Below, piece by piece: positions 32,462 through 40,708 of a stretch of 57,086 bases of DNA. The notes under the pieces are model-generated. The model was not told where the DNA came from. It made no database searches and saw nothing but the letters and a program-made list of their open reading frames with translations. The stretch is taken from the NCBI GenBank assembly GCA_910583885.1, contig CAJUAC010000013.1:1-57086 (forward strand). Reading direction: 5' to 3'. Both the position numbers and the translations under genes were made by a program. The stretch comes from an uncultured Oscillospiraceae bacterium (GTDB taxonomy: Bacteria; Bacillota; Clostridia; Oscillospirales; Oscillospiraceae). Numbering within the stretch: the first letter of the stretch is position 1; every line of letters begins with the position of its first letter.

Positions 32462-33815
32462 GGCGGCGTCTCTCCTTTAAACAGGCTTCATAAAAGTTTT
32501 TGGCAAAGTCCGGGTTGGCATAAAAGTGGAAGTGGGGGTACCCGGCATAGAGCCGGTCCGTGGCCACGGCACAGTCCCAGCTGCGCCCGCCGGGCTTCTG
32601 GGCAGTGAAGTCCACGCCGGGGCAGTCCGCGTCCCAGTGGTGGAACTCATGGCCCCGGATCTCCTCCCCGGCCCGGCAGAGGAGGTTGTCCCCCTTGGCC
32701 CGGAGAGTGACATAGCCAAACCGGGTCAATTTCTTGTTATCAAAGCAGGCTCCCGGCAGGTAGCCCACCATCGGATAACCTCCGACGGCCTCTGTCAGGT
32801 ACATGAAGCCGCCGCACTCCGCGATGCAGGGCAGGCCGTTCTCCAGAGCCCGGCGGACAGCCTGGCACATGGCGTTGTTCCCTGCAAGCTCCTGGGCGCA
32901 GAGCTCCGGATAGCCGCCCCCCAGACAGAGCCCATCGATCCCCTCCGGCAGGGCTGTATCCTCCAGAGGGCTGAAGGGCACCAGCTCCGCCCCCATCTCC
33001 TCCAGGGCCTCCAGGCTGTCCTCATAATAGAAGCAGAACGCCCGGTCCCGGGCTACGGCGATCCGTACCGGTTCCTCATACCGGGGCAGCGCCACCGGCT
33101 CATAGGAGAGGGGCGGCGCGCTCCCCGCCAGCTCCAGCAGGCCGTCCAGATGGATGGTCTGCTCTGCCTGCTGGGATAACAGGCGCAGCTTGTCCCGCAG
33201 ATCCGTGACCTCCTGGGCGGTGACAAGCCCCAGATGGCGGCTCTCCAGTGCGCAGGCCGGCAGGCTGGGCAGGTATCCCAGGGGGGCTACCCTGCCGCCG
33301 AACCGCTCCCGGATGGCCTCCGCCAGGGCTTGATAAGTACTGGGGGTACACTGGTTGAGGATCACGCCCCGGATCCGGCTGCCGTCGCAGAAGGACAAAA
33401 AGCCCTGGATCACCGCCAGCACAGACAGGGCCGCCCCCTTGGCGGAAACCACCAGGACGGCGGGGGCGTCCAGCGTCCGGGCCGTCTCCCAGCTGCTGGC
33501 GCGGGTGGTTGTGAGGCCCAGACCGTCGTAATAGCCCATCACGCCCTCTGCCACAGATACGTCCCGGTCCGCACTGTTTTTTGCGAAGAGGTACCGCATG
33601 GTGTTTTCAGAAAAGAAAAAACCGTCCAGGTTTGCGCTCCTGGCGCCGATCACCCGGCTGTGGAACATGGGGTCGATGTAGTCCGGCCCACACTTGAAGG
33701 CCCCTACCCGCAGCCCCCGGTCTGTCAGGGCCTGCAAAACAGCGCAGGTGACGGTTGTTTTGCCGCACCCGCTGCCTGTGCCCGCCAAAAGGATCCGGTT
33801 GATGGTTTGTTCCAT
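32430..33815 (-). CDS. cbiA: Cobyrinic acid a,c-diamide synthase
   Basis: The 461-residue amidotransferase has the P-loop LLAGTGSGCGKTTVTCA, FKCGPDYIDPMFH, and a glutaminase domain with the nucleophile cysteine in CIAECGGFMYLTE. It amidates side chains a and c of cobyrinic acid. It is the first gene of the ten-gene cobalamin block, with a clear promoter upstream but no recognisable B12 riboswitch. The last 20 residues, rich in Arg and His, come from the overlap with cbiC. Confidence 0.96.
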   Translation of the reverse strand: MEQTINRILLAGTGSGCGKTTVTCAVLQALTDRGLRVGAFKCGPDYIDPMFHSRVIGARSANLDGFFFSENTMRYLFAKNSADRDVSVAEGVMGYYDGLGLTTTRASSWETARTLDAPAVLVVSAKGAALSVLAVIQGFLSFCDGSRIRGVILNQCTPSTYQALAEAIRERFGGRVAPLGYLPSLPACALESRHLGLVTAQEVTDLRDKLRLLSQQAEQTIHLDGLLELAGSAPPLSYEPVALPRYEEPVRIAVARDRAFCFYYEDSLEALEEMGAELVPFSPLEDTALPEGIDGLCLGGGYPELCAQELAGNNAMCQAVRRALENGLPCIAECGGFMYLTEAVGGYPMVGYLPGACFDNKKLTRFGYVTLRAKGDNLLCRAGEEIRGHEFHHWDADCPGVDFTAQKPGGRSWDCAVATDRLYAGYPHFHFYANPDFAKNFYEACLKERRRHAGNRQAHGD

Positions 33816-33832
33816 GGGCTCGTCCTCCCCTG

Positions 33833-33890
33833 TCAGTTTCTCCCTGCTATTTTACAGGCTTGGGCAGCCCGTTGTCAACAGAGAAACTGA
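33833..33890. promoter_or_regulatory. Inverted TCAGTTTCTC motifs flanking the cobalamin promoter
   Basis: TCAGTTTCTC at 33833-33842 and its reverse complement at 33881-33890 bracket the promoter, covering the start point and the region just above the -35 box. The pair could be operator half-sites for an unknown repressor. Confidence 0.45.
33849..33878 (-). promoter_or_regulatory. Promoter of the cobalamin operon
   Basis: The minus strand reads TTGACA (33878-33873), an 18-nt spacer and TAAAAT (33854-33849), with a start expected near 33842 and a leader under 30 nt. Confidence 0.7.
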
Positions 33891-33994
33891 TAAATCCTTA
33901 ACAAAGGGGCGGATCCCCCCGCTTTGACAAAAACCACGGGCTGTGGTATGATGCGTCCAGAGTTCTCAACTTTTCATAACAATGAGGTGATTTT

Positions 33995-34603
33995 TTGGAA
34001 CGCCTGCTGCTGCACACCTGCTGTGCCCCATGCAGTGTCTACTGCGTGGACAGCCTCCGGGAGGAGGGCATTGCGCCCGTCAGCTTCTGGTATAACCCCA
34101 ACATCCACCCCTATCAGGAGTACAAGGCCCGGCGGGATACCCTGGTGGACTACGCTGGCTCCATCGGCCTGGAGCTGGTGGTGCGGGAGGACTACGGCCT
34201 GCGGGAGTTCGTGCGTGCGGTGGCGGAGGACATCAACCGCCGCTGCCCCCACTGCTACACCTGCCGGCTGGAGGAAACCGCCCGCTATGCCGCCGAAAAC
34301 AGCTTCACTCATTTCTCCACCACCCTGCTGGTCAGCCCCTACCAGGACCATGCGGGGATCTGCCAAGCGGCGGAGGCGCTGGCGGACCGCTATGGCGTGG
34401 CCTTCCTCTACCGGGACTTCCGGGCGGGGTTCCGGCAGGGGCAGGCCAAGGCCCGGGCCCTTGGCCTGTACATGCAGAAATACTGCGGCTGCGTCTTTTC
34501 AGAGGAGGACCGCTATGCCAAGCAGATCCAGCGGGACCGGGAGCGCTTCGCCGCCCCCGCAGCGGGCCAGGAGCAGGCGGGCAGTACCTGCATCAATAAA
34601 TAA
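33995..34603 (+). CDS. queH: Epoxyqueuosine reductase QueH
   Basis: The 202-residue protein has the cysteine set of QueH (DUF208): LLHTCCAPCSVYC at the start (Cys9, 10, 13, 17), RCPHCYTCRLEETA in the middle and QKYCGCVFSEEDRY near the end, together with YNPNIHPYQEYKAR. It carries out the last step of queuosine synthesis in tRNA, using an iron-sulfur cluster. The start is TTG 33995, preceded by GAGGTGA; there is no ATG that keeps the first cysteines. It is divergent from cbiA and ends at a strong hairpin. Confidence 0.92.
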   Translation: MERLLLHTCCAPCSVYCVDSLREEGIAPVSFWYNPNIHPYQEYKARRDTLVDYAGSIGLELVVREDYGLREFVRAVAEDINRRCPHCYTCRLEETARYAAENSFTHFSTTLLVSPYQDHAGICQAAEALADRYGVAFLYRDFRAGFRQGQAKARALGLYMQKYCGCVFSEEDRYAKQIQRDRERFAAPAAGQEQAGSTCINK

Positions 34604-34640
34604 GGAAAACCGGGGGCCGCTGCGGCTCCCGGTTTTCCTT
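34602..34640 (+). terminator. Intrinsic terminator of queH
   Basis: A 17-bp stem with one G-U pair (34602-34618 with 34624-34640) starts inside the stop codon and ends in TTTTCCTT. Confidence 0.75.
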
Positions 34641-34794
34641 ATGGTTTGGAGGATCAGATGAAAAAGAAGTCTTGTCACTTGCAAGACCTATCATACCCAT
34701 AGGTTGTTAAAAAAGCCAGCATAGTTTGTTACGAAAGTTTAAAATCTCCTGCACATGGCTTTTTGACAGCCTGGGGGCTGTAGGCGCGGCCCGC

Positions 34795-35403
34795 TTACAG
34801 CTCTGTATCCTCCAGCAGGTGCATGATACTGACCTCGTAGGCAATGCGCTCCACAGCGCAGCCCTCCACGACCTTGGTATAAGGACGGCTCTGGACCCTG
34901 CCCTCCAGGGCCAGCGTGTCGCCCACCTCCATGCGCCCGGTCACCATGGCGACCTGCCCCCACGCGATACAGGGGAGGTAGTCCGCCCGGCCATAGCGCC
35001 GGTTGACAGCCAGCATCATATCGGAGATGCACCGCCCCAGGGGGGTGCGGCGCAGAACCGGCGGCTTGCAGATCACGCCCTGGAGCTGGATATCATTGCA
35101 GTCCTCCCCTTCGGTGGGGAACACCGTCTGGGCAAAGACGGAGATCACCAGCTTGCTCCCCCGGCCGCTCTTGTTGTTGAAGGAGCGCAGCTGGCCGTCC
35201 ACAGCCAGCCGCCTGCCCTCCAGGGGCAGCAGCGGCTTGAGCTGGTCCCCGGTGGCGATGACCTGCAGCACGTCGTCCTGGCCGGACAGCCGCCGGACAG
35301 AGAAGGGGAAGCGGTAAAACCGCTGGCCGTGGTTTTCGTGGGACGCCTCGGGCTCGCCGGCCGCTGTCCCCCGCAGCCGGACATAGTTGCGTGTTTCCTC
35401 CAT
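34795..35403 (-). CDS. Single-stranded DNA-binding protein-like, two OB domains
   Basis: The 202-residue protein appears to hold two OB-fold SSB-type domains: one in residues about 5-100 (FYRFPFSVRRLSGQDDVLQV, LLPLEGRRLAVDGQLR) and one in 105-200 (GVICKPPVLRRTPLGR then ADYLPCIAWGQVA and LALEGRVQSRPY), the latter matching the conserved SSB core. It lacks the acidic tail of canonical Ssb. ATG 35403 has GAGGTG upstream. Possible roles are DNA repair, replication or natural uptake. Neighbours give no clue. Confidence 0.75.
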   Translation of the reverse strand: MEETRNYVRLRGTAAGEPEASHENHGQRFYRFPFSVRRLSGQDDVLQVIATGDQLKPLLPLEGRRLAVDGQLRSFNNKSGRGSKLVISVFAQTVFPTEGEDCNDIQLQGVICKPPVLRRTPLGRCISDMMLAVNRRYGRADYLPCIAWGQVAMVTGRMEVGDTLALEGRVQSRPYTKVVEGCAVERIAYEVSIMHLLEDTEL

Positions 35404-35523
35404 ATGTACGTTCACCTCATTCGTAGTCCGGACCCGCAGGGCCGGCTGACCGTACAGACTATGCGCAGGCAGCCCGGATTATGACCGGCCAGTCCACGGC
35501 AGGAAATCCCCGCAACTTTACTA

Positions 35524-35552
35524 TTGTGTAAAACAATCCCAGGTGATAGAAT
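35524..35552 (+). promoter_or_regulatory. Promoter of the ABC exporter operon
   Basis: TTGTGT (35524-35529), a 17-nt spacer and TAGAAT (35547-35552), about 60 bp before the first start codon. Confidence 0.55.
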
Positions 35553-35614
35553 GGGGGGACATGGCCGGGCGGTTTTGTCCGCTAGGCACGAAAGATGACA
35601 GGGGGAAACAAGTA

Positions 35615-37378
35615 ATGGAACTGAAATTGGCCGGCAGCTATCTCAAGCGGCACTGGCCGCGGTATGTGGCAGGGATCCTGTCCCTGGCAGCAGTGGACCT
35701 GATGAATGTATACATCCCCCAGTTTACGGGCCTGATTACAGACGGGCTGCAGGCCGGGACCATCACCATGGAGGGCGTATGGCGCCTTATCGGGCTGATC
35801 GTCCTGATGGGCGTAGGGATGGCGGTGGGCCGCTTCGGGTGGCGGTATTTCATCTTTGGCGCGGCCCTGTCCATCCGGAAGAGCCTGCAGGAGGACCTGT
35901 TCTCCCACCTGGAGACGCTCTCCACCCGCTATTACAACGAGCACAAGACGGGCGACCTCATGGCCCACTTCACCAACGATATGCGCTCGGTGCAGATGCT
36001 CCTGGGCCCCACAGTGGTCACAGCCTTTGACGCTACCGTCATGCTGGTCATGGTGCTGGGGAAGATGATGTTCTACGTGGATATGCGCCTGACCCTGGTG
36101 GCGGTGATCCCTCTGCTGCTGATTATGTACGGCGACTACGCCTACGGCAAGGTGATGCACCGGAAATTTTTTGCTAAGCAGCGGGCCTTTTCCGAGCTGA
36201 CAGATCAGGTGCAGGAGGCGGTCAGCGGCATACGGGTCATCAAGGCATTTGTCCAGGAGCGGCAGGAGCTGGCGGCCTTTGCCCAGGTCAACCGCAAGAA
36301 CCAGGAGAAGAATATGGACGTAGCCCGCACCCAGGCGCTGTTCCTTCCTCTGCTGGATCTGGTGGTGGGCGTCAGCGGCCTGCTGACGCTGCTGTACGGC
36401 GGCTACCTGACCATTGCGGGGGAGATCTCCCTGGGCCAGTTCGAGGCCTTCAACCTGTATATCGCCATGCTGGTCTGGCCCATGATGGCTGCCGGGGAGT
36501 GCATCACCTTCCTCTCCCAGGGTACGGCCAGCCTCAAGCGTATCCAGATCATCCTGTCAGAGAAGCCGGATATTACAGACAGCCCTGCGGTAAAGGATAT
36601 CCCTGGCCTTCGGGGGGAGATCAGCCTGGATGGCCTGACCTTCTCCTACCCCGGCAAGGAGGGTGCGCCGGTACTGGAGTCTGTCCAGGTCCATGTGCCT
36701 GTGGGCGGCTCCCTGGCCATCCTGGGCCGCACCGGCAGTGGGAAGAGCACCCTGGCCAACCTGCTGCTGCGCCTCTATGACGCCAAGAGCGGCATGATCC
36801 GCATCGACGGCCGGTCCCTCTATGAGATCCCCCTGGCGGTCCTGCGGCGGGATATCGCCTATGTGCCGCAGGACAGCTTCCTGTTCTCCGATACGATTGC
36901 TGGCAACATCGCCTTCGGCACAGACGGGAAGGGGCGGGAGGCGATGATCCGGGCGGCGCAGAATGCCTGCATCCATGACAATATCATGGACTTCCCTGGC
37001 GGCTATGAGACCGTGGTGGGGGAGCGGGGCGTCACCCTCTCCGGCGGGCAGAAGCAGCGCTGCGCCATTGCCCGGGCCCTGCTGAAGGATGCGCCCATCC
37101 TGATCCTGGATGACGCCCTCTCGGCCGTGGACACGGACACGGAGGAGCAGATCCTCCACAATTTGCAGGAGAACCGGGCGGGCCGCACCACCATCCTGAT
37201 TGCCCACCGCATCTCCACCCTCCAGCACGCGGACCACATCCTGGTGCTGGAGGAGGGCCGCGCGGCGGAGTATGGAACCCATGGGGAGCTGATGGCCCTG
37301 GGCGGCATCTACCGCGGCGTGTATGACAAGCAGCAGCTGGAGAAGCAGCTGCGGGAGGAAGGGGGCGAGGCGTCGTGA
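35615..37378 (+). CDS. Heterodimeric ABC exporter half, degenerate ATP site subunit
   Basis: The 587-residue protein has six membrane helices in its first 320 residues, then an ATPase domain with Walker A GRTGSGKSTLAN, signature LSGGQKQRCAIARAL and Walker B ILILDDALSAVD. The residue after the Walker B aspartate, normally the catalytic glutamate, is aspartate, as in the weak site of exporters such as TM287/288 and LmrCD. ATG 35615 follows GGGGGA; an upstream in-frame ATG has no site. It overlaps the next gene by 4 bp and forms a heterodimer with it. The substrate (drug, lipid or peptide) is unknown. Confidence 0.92.
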   Translation: MELKLAGSYLKRHWPRYVAGILSLAAVDLMNVYIPQFTGLITDGLQAGTITMEGVWRLIGLIVLMGVGMAVGRFGWRYFIFGAALSIRKSLQEDLFSHLETLSTRYYNEHKTGDLMAHFTNDMRSVQMLLGPTVVTAFDATVMLVMVLGKMMFYVDMRLTLVAVIPLLLIMYGDYAYGKVMHRKFFAKQRAFSELTDQVQEAVSGIRVIKAFVQERQELAAFAQVNRKNQEKNMDVARTQALFLPLLDLVVGVSGLLTLLYGGYLTIAGEISLGQFEAFNLYIAMLVWPMMAAGECITFLSQGTASLKRIQIILSEKPDITDSPAVKDIPGLRGEISLDGLTFSYPGKEGAPVLESVQVHVPVGGSLAILGRTGSGKSTLANLLLRLYDAKSGMIRIDGRSLYEIPLAVLRRDIAYVPQDSFLFSDTIAGNIAFGTDGKGREAMIRAAQNACIHDNIMDFPGGYETVVGERGVTLSGGQKQRCAIARALLKDAPILILDDALSAVDTDTEEQILHNLQENRAGRTTILIAHRISTLQHADHILVLEEGRAAEYGTHGELMALGGIYRGVYDKQQLEKQLREEGGEAS

Positions 37379-39171
37379 GCCTGTTCCAAAAAAAAGCGGA
37401 GGTTCCCTCCGATGTCCACTACGAGGGCAACGCGGTACTGCGGATGCTCTCCTACCTGCGGCCCCATATTGGGAGCATGGCGGTGTGCCTGGCGCTGGTA
37501 CTGGTGATTACAGCCCTGGAGCTGTACAAGCCGGTCCTCACCGGGGATGCCATTGACTTGTACATAGCCGGGGACTATGCCCCTGGCGAGGCGGTCGCGG
37601 AGCGTTTCCAGGGGGTGCTGGCAGCGGCAGCCAAGTATGTGGGGGTGCTCCTTGCCCTGTTTGTCTGTACGAACCGGATGCAGTTCCTGCTGCAAAAGGT
37701 GGGCCAGGATATCGTCTATGAGATGCGCCGGGAGCTTTTCGAGCACATGGAGAGCCTGTCCATGCGGTTTTTTGACCTGACCCCGGTGGGCAAGACCGTT
37801 ACCCGGATCACCAATGACGTGGAGTCTGTCAACGAGCTGTACGCCAACATCCTGGTGAAGCTATTCCGGAATGTGGTAAAGATCATTGGCCTGGCAGGGG
37901 TGATGCTGCTGCTGGATGTGCGCATGGCGTTGCTGTCATTTGTGATGGCGCCGGTGGTAGCGGTGCTGACTGTGGTGTTCCGCACCCTCTCCCGCCGGGC
38001 CTACCAGGTGAGCAAGACACGTCTGACGGCCCTGAATACCTTCCTGTCGGAGAACCTCTCGGGCATGAAGGTAATCCAGATCTTCCACCGGGAAAAGGAG
38101 AAGTACCAGGAATTTGCCGGCCACAGCGGGGCCCTCCACCAGGCCTTCCTGCGGGAGATCACGGTGGGTGCAGTCTTCCGGCCCACCATTGTCATGACCT
38201 CCACCGTCGCCATGGCGATTGTCATCGCCGCAGGCAGCCGCGGTGTGCTGGATGGGACGGTATCCTTCGGCACTATGTACATTTTTTTGCAGTATATCAA
38301 GACCTTCTTTGAGCCGATCCAGGATCTGGCGGAGCAGCTGTCCACCCTCCAGTCGGCAGTGGCCTCTGCGGAAAAGATCTTCACCCTTCTGGATGAAAAA
38401 CCCCAGCTCCACGACAGGGAATCCCCTGTGGTGCTGCCGGAGATCCGGGGGCGGATCGAGTTCCAGCACGTCTGGTTTGCCTATGACGGGGAGAACTACA
38501 TCCTCCGGGATGTCAGCTTCGTCATTGAACCAGGCCAGCGGGTGGCCTTTGTGGGCGCTACCGGCGCCGGCAAGAGCTCCATCCTGAACCTGATCGGCCG
38601 CTACTATGACGTACAGCGGGGGGCGATCCTCATCGACGGCGTGAATGTGAAGGATCTCAGCCGCGACCAGATCCGCTCCGCCATTGGCCAGGTCCAGCAG
38701 GATGTGTTCATCTTCACCGGCGATATCCGCAGCAACATCCGCCTGCGCAATGACCGGATTCCGGACGGGGCCCTTGAGGAGGCCGCCCGGCGTGTCAACG
38801 CCAGCCGCTTCATTGAAAAGCTGCCAGGCGGCTACGGCGAGCCGGTATCCGAACGGGGGGCCACCTTCTCCGCAGGCCAGCGGCAGCTGCTCAGCTTCGC
38901 CCGTACCCTGGCCTTTGACCCCACCATCCTCATCCTGGACGAGGCCACGGCCAATATTGACACAGAGACAGAGCTATGGATCCAGGAGGCACTGGAGACG
39001 CTGATGGCTGGCCGTACCACCATCATGGTGGCCCACCGCTTGTCCACCATCCAGCACGCGGACAAGATTATCGTGATGCACAAGGGCCGTATCCGTGAGA
39101 GCGGCACCCACCAGGAGCTGCTGGATCAAGATGGTATCTACCGGAAGCTGTACCAGCTGCAGCTGGCATAG
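37375..39171 (+). CDS. Heterodimeric ABC exporter half, catalytic subunit
   Basis: The 598-residue partner has six membrane helices, Walker A GATGAGKSSILN, and Walker B LILDEATANIDTETE with a normal catalytic glutamate. Its signature, TFSAGQRQLLSFAR, deviates from LSGGQ at two residues; the canonical signature lies in the partner, which completes the catalytic site in this type of heterodimer. GTG 37375 overlaps the previous stop as GTGA. A hairpin terminator follows. Confidence 0.93.
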   Translation: MSLFQKKAEVPSDVHYEGNAVLRMLSYLRPHIGSMAVCLALVLVITALELYKPVLTGDAIDLYIAGDYAPGEAVAERFQGVLAAAAKYVGVLLALFVCTNRMQFLLQKVGQDIVYEMRRELFEHMESLSMRFFDLTPVGKTVTRITNDVESVNELYANILVKLFRNVVKIIGLAGVMLLLDVRMALLSFVMAPVVAVLTVVFRTLSRRAYQVSKTRLTALNTFLSENLSGMKVIQIFHREKEKYQEFAGHSGALHQAFLREITVGAVFRPTIVMTSTVAMAIVIAAGSRGVLDGTVSFGTMYIFLQYIKTFFEPIQDLAEQLSTLQSAVASAEKIFTLLDEKPQLHDRESPVVLPEIRGRIEFQHVWFAYDGENYILRDVSFVIEPGQRVAFVGATGAGKSSILNLIGRYYDVQRGAILIDGVNVKDLSRDQIRSAIGQVQQDVFIFTGDIRSNIRLRNDRIPDGALEEAARRVNASRFIEKLPGGYGEPVSERGATFSAGQRQLLSFARTLAFDPTILILDEATANIDTETELWIQEALETLMAGRTTIMVAHRLSTIQHADKIIVMHKGRIRESGTHQELLDQDGIYRKLYQLQLA

Positions 39172-39259
39172 GCCAGCTGGATGGGTCTGCGCCCCATTCT
39201 TCCCCCAGTTCCTGTCATCGGGATTGCCATTTAACCTGCCGCAATCCCCAGAATACTCG

Positions 39260-39300
39260 AAGCCAATGGCCAGCTGAACGGATCAGCTGGCCATTGGCTT
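39260..39300. terminator. Hairpin terminator after the ABC exporter
   Basis: Perfect 18-bp stem (39260-39277 with 39283-39300) and a 5-nt loop, followed by CTTGATTATATTTTG. It stands between converging transcripts. The remaining 39301-39406 shows nothing recognisable. Confidence 0.65.
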
Positions 39301-39406
39301 CTTGATTATATTTTGTATTATTCAGGCTGCAAATACAAAACGGACTATCCACCTGGTTCAGACAGGCGGTATGACTCCCCACTGCGAAGGATCTTTTCCC
39401 TATCCT

Positions 39407-40705
39407 CTATTGAAGCGACTCCGCTTGCAGCCTGTCGAACTCTGCCATACAGTCCTCCACAGTAGCGCCTTCCAGCAGCTGACGCACAATCAAGCAGGTA
39501 TTCCCCCACTGCTCCACCTTCATCCCCGCATTGGAGCCAAGGACATAGACATCTTCCTGGATCCTATCGTTGAGTGGCTTCAGGGCGGGGACGCACTCCA
39601 CCTCCACATTTTTAGACGGGGAAATCACCCGGTTGGTCTCTGCATAGAGCTGGAGGGCCTCGTCAGAGAGCATGACATCCAAGGCCAGGAGCGCATCCTC
39701 TGCGTGCTCCGCCCCCGCACCAACTGCAAACCCTGTCATCGGCACCACCGGCATCTGGCCCCGGCTGCTAGGGAAGCCGATGACCTGCATCTCAAAATCC
39801 GTATTCCCGTAGGCGGTCTCCGTATTTGCCGCCCCCCAGTAGGCCATGACAATCGGCGTCTTCTGGGTCAGGAAGTCCGCCCCTTCCCCCTCAATGGCCT
39901 CGCTGACGGCGGCCTTCTCCGCATCAATATAGCCGCAGTCGATCAGCTCCTGGAGGAAGGTGAAGCCTGGGCGCATATAGTCGCTGTACTTGCTCTCCCC
40001 GCTGTTGAGGGCATCGATTTCTGCCTGCGTATTCCCGCCATTATACAGATCCGCATAGGCCTGTGCAAAGACAAAGGTCTCCAGCCACCAGCGGTTGGCC
40101 CCTACCGGCGTCTCAATGCCGTTTTCCTGGAATACCCGGCAGCACTCCAGAAATTCCTCTGGCGTCTCTGGCAGGCTGAGCTGGTACTGGTCAAACATAT
40201 CTTTATTGATAAACAGCCCGTAAGCTACCACCTCCTGGGGGATCGCCACCAGCTTCCCATCAACGACGTTCGCTGTCTTGACCACCTCCCGCAGGTTCTC
40301 TGCACATGCCAGGCCAGATAGATCCATCAGCGCCCCTTCCGCGCCCAGCTTCAAGATGATATCCGGGTTGAGCAGGTACATATCGTCCATATTGCTGCGC
40401 ACCCGGTCCAGGGCCACCTCATCATAGGTCCTGTCCTGATAGTCCTCTGCCGTATAGGTCCTGTACGCCACACTCACCCCCAGCCTCTTCTCCGCCATGG
40501 CAACGGTCAGATCCGACGCACTCCGCGCCACGTTTTCTGTATCCGGGTCGGTCTTCTCCATGGGGCTGAAGAAATTCACCACCCGCTCCGTTTCCTCCTC
40601 CTGCCGGATCAGGTTCTTGCCGGGATCCTCATTGACAGCGCCGCATGACGCCATCGCAAGCACTGCCAGCGCCGCCAGGCAGGCGGCCGCTATCCTCTTC
40701 CTCAT
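39407..40705 (-). CDS. Extracellular solute-binding lipoprotein, orphan (sugar-binding family)
   Basis: The 432-residue protein has a lipoprotein signal peptide ending LAMASC (Cys21) and family 1 sugar-binding segments, for example LLNPDIILKLGAEGALMDLSGL, VAIPQEVVAYGLFINKDMF, LPETPEEFLECC and MPVVPMTGFAVGAGAEHAE. No permease or ATPase gene is adjacent. It begins 3 bp after the stop of the hybrid kinase, so it is more likely a ligand receptor that feeds the kinase than part of a transporter. The ligand is unknown, probably a carbohydrate. Confidence 0.88.
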   Translation of the reverse strand: MRKRIAAACLAALAVLAMASCGAVNEDPGKNLIRQEEETERVVNFFSPMEKTDPDTENVARSASDLTVAMAEKRLGVSVAYRTYTAEDYQDRTYDEVALDRVRSNMDDMYLLNPDIILKLGAEGALMDLSGLACAENLREVVKTANVVDGKLVAIPQEVVAYGLFINKDMFDQYQLSLPETPEEFLECCRVFQENGIETPVGANRWWLETFVFAQAYADLYNGGNTQAEIDALNSGESKYSDYMRPGFTFLQELIDCGYIDAEKAAVSEAIEGEGADFLTQKTPIVMAYWGAANTETAYGNTDFEMQVIGFPSSRGQMPVVPMTGFAVGAGAEHAEDALLALDVMLSDEALQLYAETNRVISPSKNVEVECVPALKPLNDRIQEDVYVLGSNAGMKVEQWGNTCLIVRQLLEGATVEDCMAEFDRLQAESLQ

Positions 40706-40708
40706 CTC

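Noticed and set aside
33816..33994. Cobalamin riboswitch upstream of cbiA
   Set aside because: No B12-box-like sequence or fitting structure was seen, and the predicted leader is too short.
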